In this document: positions 7,273-8,116 of the stretch, one piece after another
How positions within the stretch are numbered: position 1 is the stretch's first letter
How the letters are laid out: each line of letters starts with the position of its first letter
Assembly (NCBI GenBank): GCA_002423075.1
Contig: DIUS01000064.1
Coordinates: 1 to 8,116 of the forward strand
Direction: 5' to 3'
DNA from: Microbacteriaceae bacterium UBA6152
Lineage (GTDB): Bacteria; Actinomycetota; Actinomycetes; Actinomycetales; Microbacteriaceae
DNA length: 8,116 bases
Program-made: the position numbers and the translations under genes
Notes under the pieces: generated by a model
What the model saw: the letters and a program-made list of their open reading frames with translations, nothing else
What the model was told of the DNA's origin: nothing
Database searches by the model: none

Positions 7273-7562
7273 GTGCCCCGCACTCGCGGCATCGGGCCCG
7301 TGCCGACGGTCGAGTGGCTCGTGGTGGGCATCCCGCTCGCCGTTCTGGCCGGAATCGGCCTGCTCATCGTCGCCCGCCGCATCGCCGCGCAGATGCGGCG
7401 GCCGGTGCCGAGGTGCTGCTCGCTGACGACGGGGGCGCCGAGCTCGTCGGTGTGCTCGTGGCCCTTGCGGCGGTGCTCACGATGCTCGAGGTGCGCCCCG
7501 CGGATGCGTCGGTCTCGCTGCGGGTGCGGAGTGCGGTCGACGCGGCTAGCGTGGGGGCATGA
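7273..7562 (+). pseudogene. Frameshifted small membrane-protein gene, unrecognised
   Basis: From a GTG at 7273, preceded by GAAGGG at 7258-7263 (9-base gap), the first frame gives a short polar start and a clear membrane helix (EWLVVGIPLAVLAGIGLLIVARR). After about base 7390 that frame turns into Cys/Arg/Ser-rich sequence unlike a protein. The frame one base back instead reads GAEVLLADDGGAELVGVLVALAAVLTMLEVRP, with normal codon use, and stops with a TGA at 7560-7562 that overlaps the next ATG. The two halves look like one gene with a single frameshift around 7385-7410, near a CGGCGGCCGG run. A true mutation, a sequencing error in GC-rich DNA, or two separate short genes are all possible. The product family is not recognised. 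Confidence 0.4.
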
Positions 7563-7822
7563 GCGCACCTCGCGTGGCCCGCGGCGCATGGTCGGCGACG
7601 GGGCTCACCTTCTTCATGGTCGGCGTCGTCTTCACGCTGACGATGCCCGATAACATCGCACTCGGCCTTACATTCTTGGCGCTCGGCGTCGTGTTTTTCT
7701 CGCTGTCGGCGGGGCGGAGTGCTCCGGGTGACGGGCCGGGTGACGGGCCGGGTGACGGGGATTCGGCGCCGGGGTCGGAGCCGGGGTCGGAGCCGACGCC
7801 TCCCTCAGGTTCGGGTGCGTAG
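7559..7822 (+). CDS. Small two-helix membrane protein with Gly/Pro-rich tail
   Basis: The 87-residue product has two predicted membrane segments, about residues 12-30 (SATGLTFFMVGVVFTLTM) and 33-50 (IALGLTFLALGVVFFSLS). A low-complexity tail made of PGDG and GSEP repeats and ending in PPSGSGA follows. The ATG at 7559 overlaps the stop of the preceding frame (ATGA), which suggests the two were translated together and supports that preceding frame being real. The short loop between helices and the soluble disordered tail suggest a small integral membrane protein; no enzyme motif is present. The family is not recognised and no link to Wadjet is implied. Confidence 0.55.
   Translation: MSAPRVARGAWSATGLTFFMVGVVFTLTMPDNIALGLTFLALGVVFFSLSAGRSAPGDGPGDGPGDGDSAPGSEPGSEPTPPSGSGA
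7724..7792 (+). repeat. Short tandem repeats inside the coding tail
   Basis: CCGGGTGACGGG occurs three times head to tail at 7724-7735, 7736-7747 and 7748-7759. After nine other bases, CCGGGGTCGGAG occurs twice at 7769-7780 and 7781-7792. Both units are 12 bases, so copy changes keep the frame. They encode PGDG and PGSE repeats. Length variation between strains is likely. Confidence 0.85.
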
Positions 7823-7868
7823 GCGAATTCTCCCCACCGTGCGCCTGCCCGCCATCGAATGTCGGTAG

Positions 7869-7884
7869 TCGAAGATATGTTCGA
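7869..7884 (+). promoter_or_regulatory. Candidate LexA (SOS) box
   Basis: TCGAAGATATGTTCGA is a near-perfect palindrome (TCGAA, six bases, TTCGA). It differs from the actinobacterial LexA consensus TCGAAC-N4-GTTCGA at one position (G for C at the sixth base). It sits 41 bases before the TTG start of the following HNH-type gene, where a repressor site would act. In Mycobacterium tuberculosis several 13E12-family genes are known to carry LexA boxes, which matches the neighbour. Binding here is inferred. Confidence 0.55.
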
Positions 7885-7910
7885 TACATCTCAACCGAGG
7901 TGACGCACAT

Positions 7911-7917
7911 AGAAGGG
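7911..7917 (+). promoter_or_regulatory. Ribosome-binding site that fixes a TTG start
   Basis: AGAAGGG ends eight bases before the TTG at 7926. It decides that start because no in-frame ATG or GTG lies upstream close by, and the frame reads as protein from there on. Confidence 0.55.
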
Positions 7918-7925
7918 TGGCGAGC

Positions 7926-8116
7926 TTGATTACTCTGACATCGCCTCAGCCCCTCGTGCCGCCAGCCAGCTCGCCGCAGTCCACGCTGTCGACGGCGCTG
8001 TCTGTTGCGGTGGATGCCCTCGCGCTCGTCCCCCGCGACCCCGACTCGTACCGTCCCCTCGGTGATGACGCGCTGCTCGAGCTCACGCGACTGGCCGCCG
8101 ACGAAGTGCGCCTCGC
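7926..8116 (+). CDS. DUF222/13E12-type HNH endonuclease, N-terminal part only
   Basis: From the TTG at 7926 the frame stays open to the window's end, giving 63 residues of an unfinished protein. After a Ser/Pro-rich start comes LSTALSVAVDALALVP and then a segment with GDDALLELTRLAADEVRLA. The pattern of a short helix, then a D-D-x-L-L-E-L-x-R-L-A-A-x-E-x-R-L helix, is how DUF222 HNH endonucleases (13E12 repeat family) of actinobacteria usually begin. These proteins normally carry a C-terminal HNH nuclease domain, which would lie outside this window. A good ribosome-binding site and a LexA-like box precede it. The family call is from a short N-terminus and is moderate. Confidence 0.6.
   Translation, partial: MITLTSPQPLVPPASSPQSTLSTALSVAVDALALVPRDPDSYRPLGDDALLELTRLAADEVRL

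Noticed and set aside
1..8116. Scattered GGATGC/GCATCC words (for example near 182, 1232, 3596, 4182, 7502, 8012) as a functional octamer-like signal.
   Set aside because: The number seen by eye is only modestly above chance for a hexamer on both strands, with no strand bias or fixed spacing.
1..8116. CRISPR arrays, insertion sequences or integrases.
   Set aside because: No regularly spaced repeats, transposase motifs or recombinase signatures were seen on either strand.

Overview
The window comes from a high-GC Gram-positive bacterium, most likely an actinobacterium of the Microbacteriaceae type. Support for this is the GC-rich codon use, GTG and TTG starts, a LexA-box-like palindrome of the actinobacterial form (TCGAA-N6-TTCGA), and the start of a DUF222/13E12-type HNH endonuclease gene at the right edge. 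The family-level placement is inference.

Left edge (1-423). The first 21 bases are the 5' end of a tRNA-Pro gene on the minus strand, which runs off the window. A candidate promoter for it lies at about 49-76. Between the tRNA and the first large gene is a GC-rich stretch that holds only a minus-strand reading frame (stop at 103). It looks like the tail of a truncated gene and is not a convincing intact one.

Centre (424-6963). Four same-strand genes, each overlapping the next by exactly four bases (ATGA, ATGA, GTGA), form a complete Wadjet (JetABCD) plasmid-defence operon. JetA (DUF3375, kleisin-like), JetB (DUF4194, MukE/KITE-like) and JetC (MukB/SbcC-like SMC ATPase with intact Walker A, signature and Walker B motifs) make the loop-extruding SMC complex. 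JetD (DUF3322 plus DUF2220, a Toprim-type nuclease resembling the topoisomerase VI A subunit) cuts small circular DNA. From the DUF3375/DUF4194/DUF3322-DUF2220 set I assign type I. All four proteins look full length with key residues present, so the system is probably functional. The family is already described; this is a new instance, not a new system.

Right side (6964-7822). A more GC-rich run holds small, unrecognised membrane-protein genes: a 67-residue protein, an apparently frameshifted two-part gene, and an 87-residue two-helix protein with a repetitive Gly/Pro/Asp tail. The drop in GC inside parts of the jet operon, compared with both flanks, fits acquisition as a defence island beside a tRNA gene.

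Right edge (7823-8116). A LexA-like box precedes a TTG-started partial gene whose N-terminus resembles DUF222 HNH endonucleases (13E12 repeat family). Some members of that family are known to be SOS-regulated in mycobacteria.
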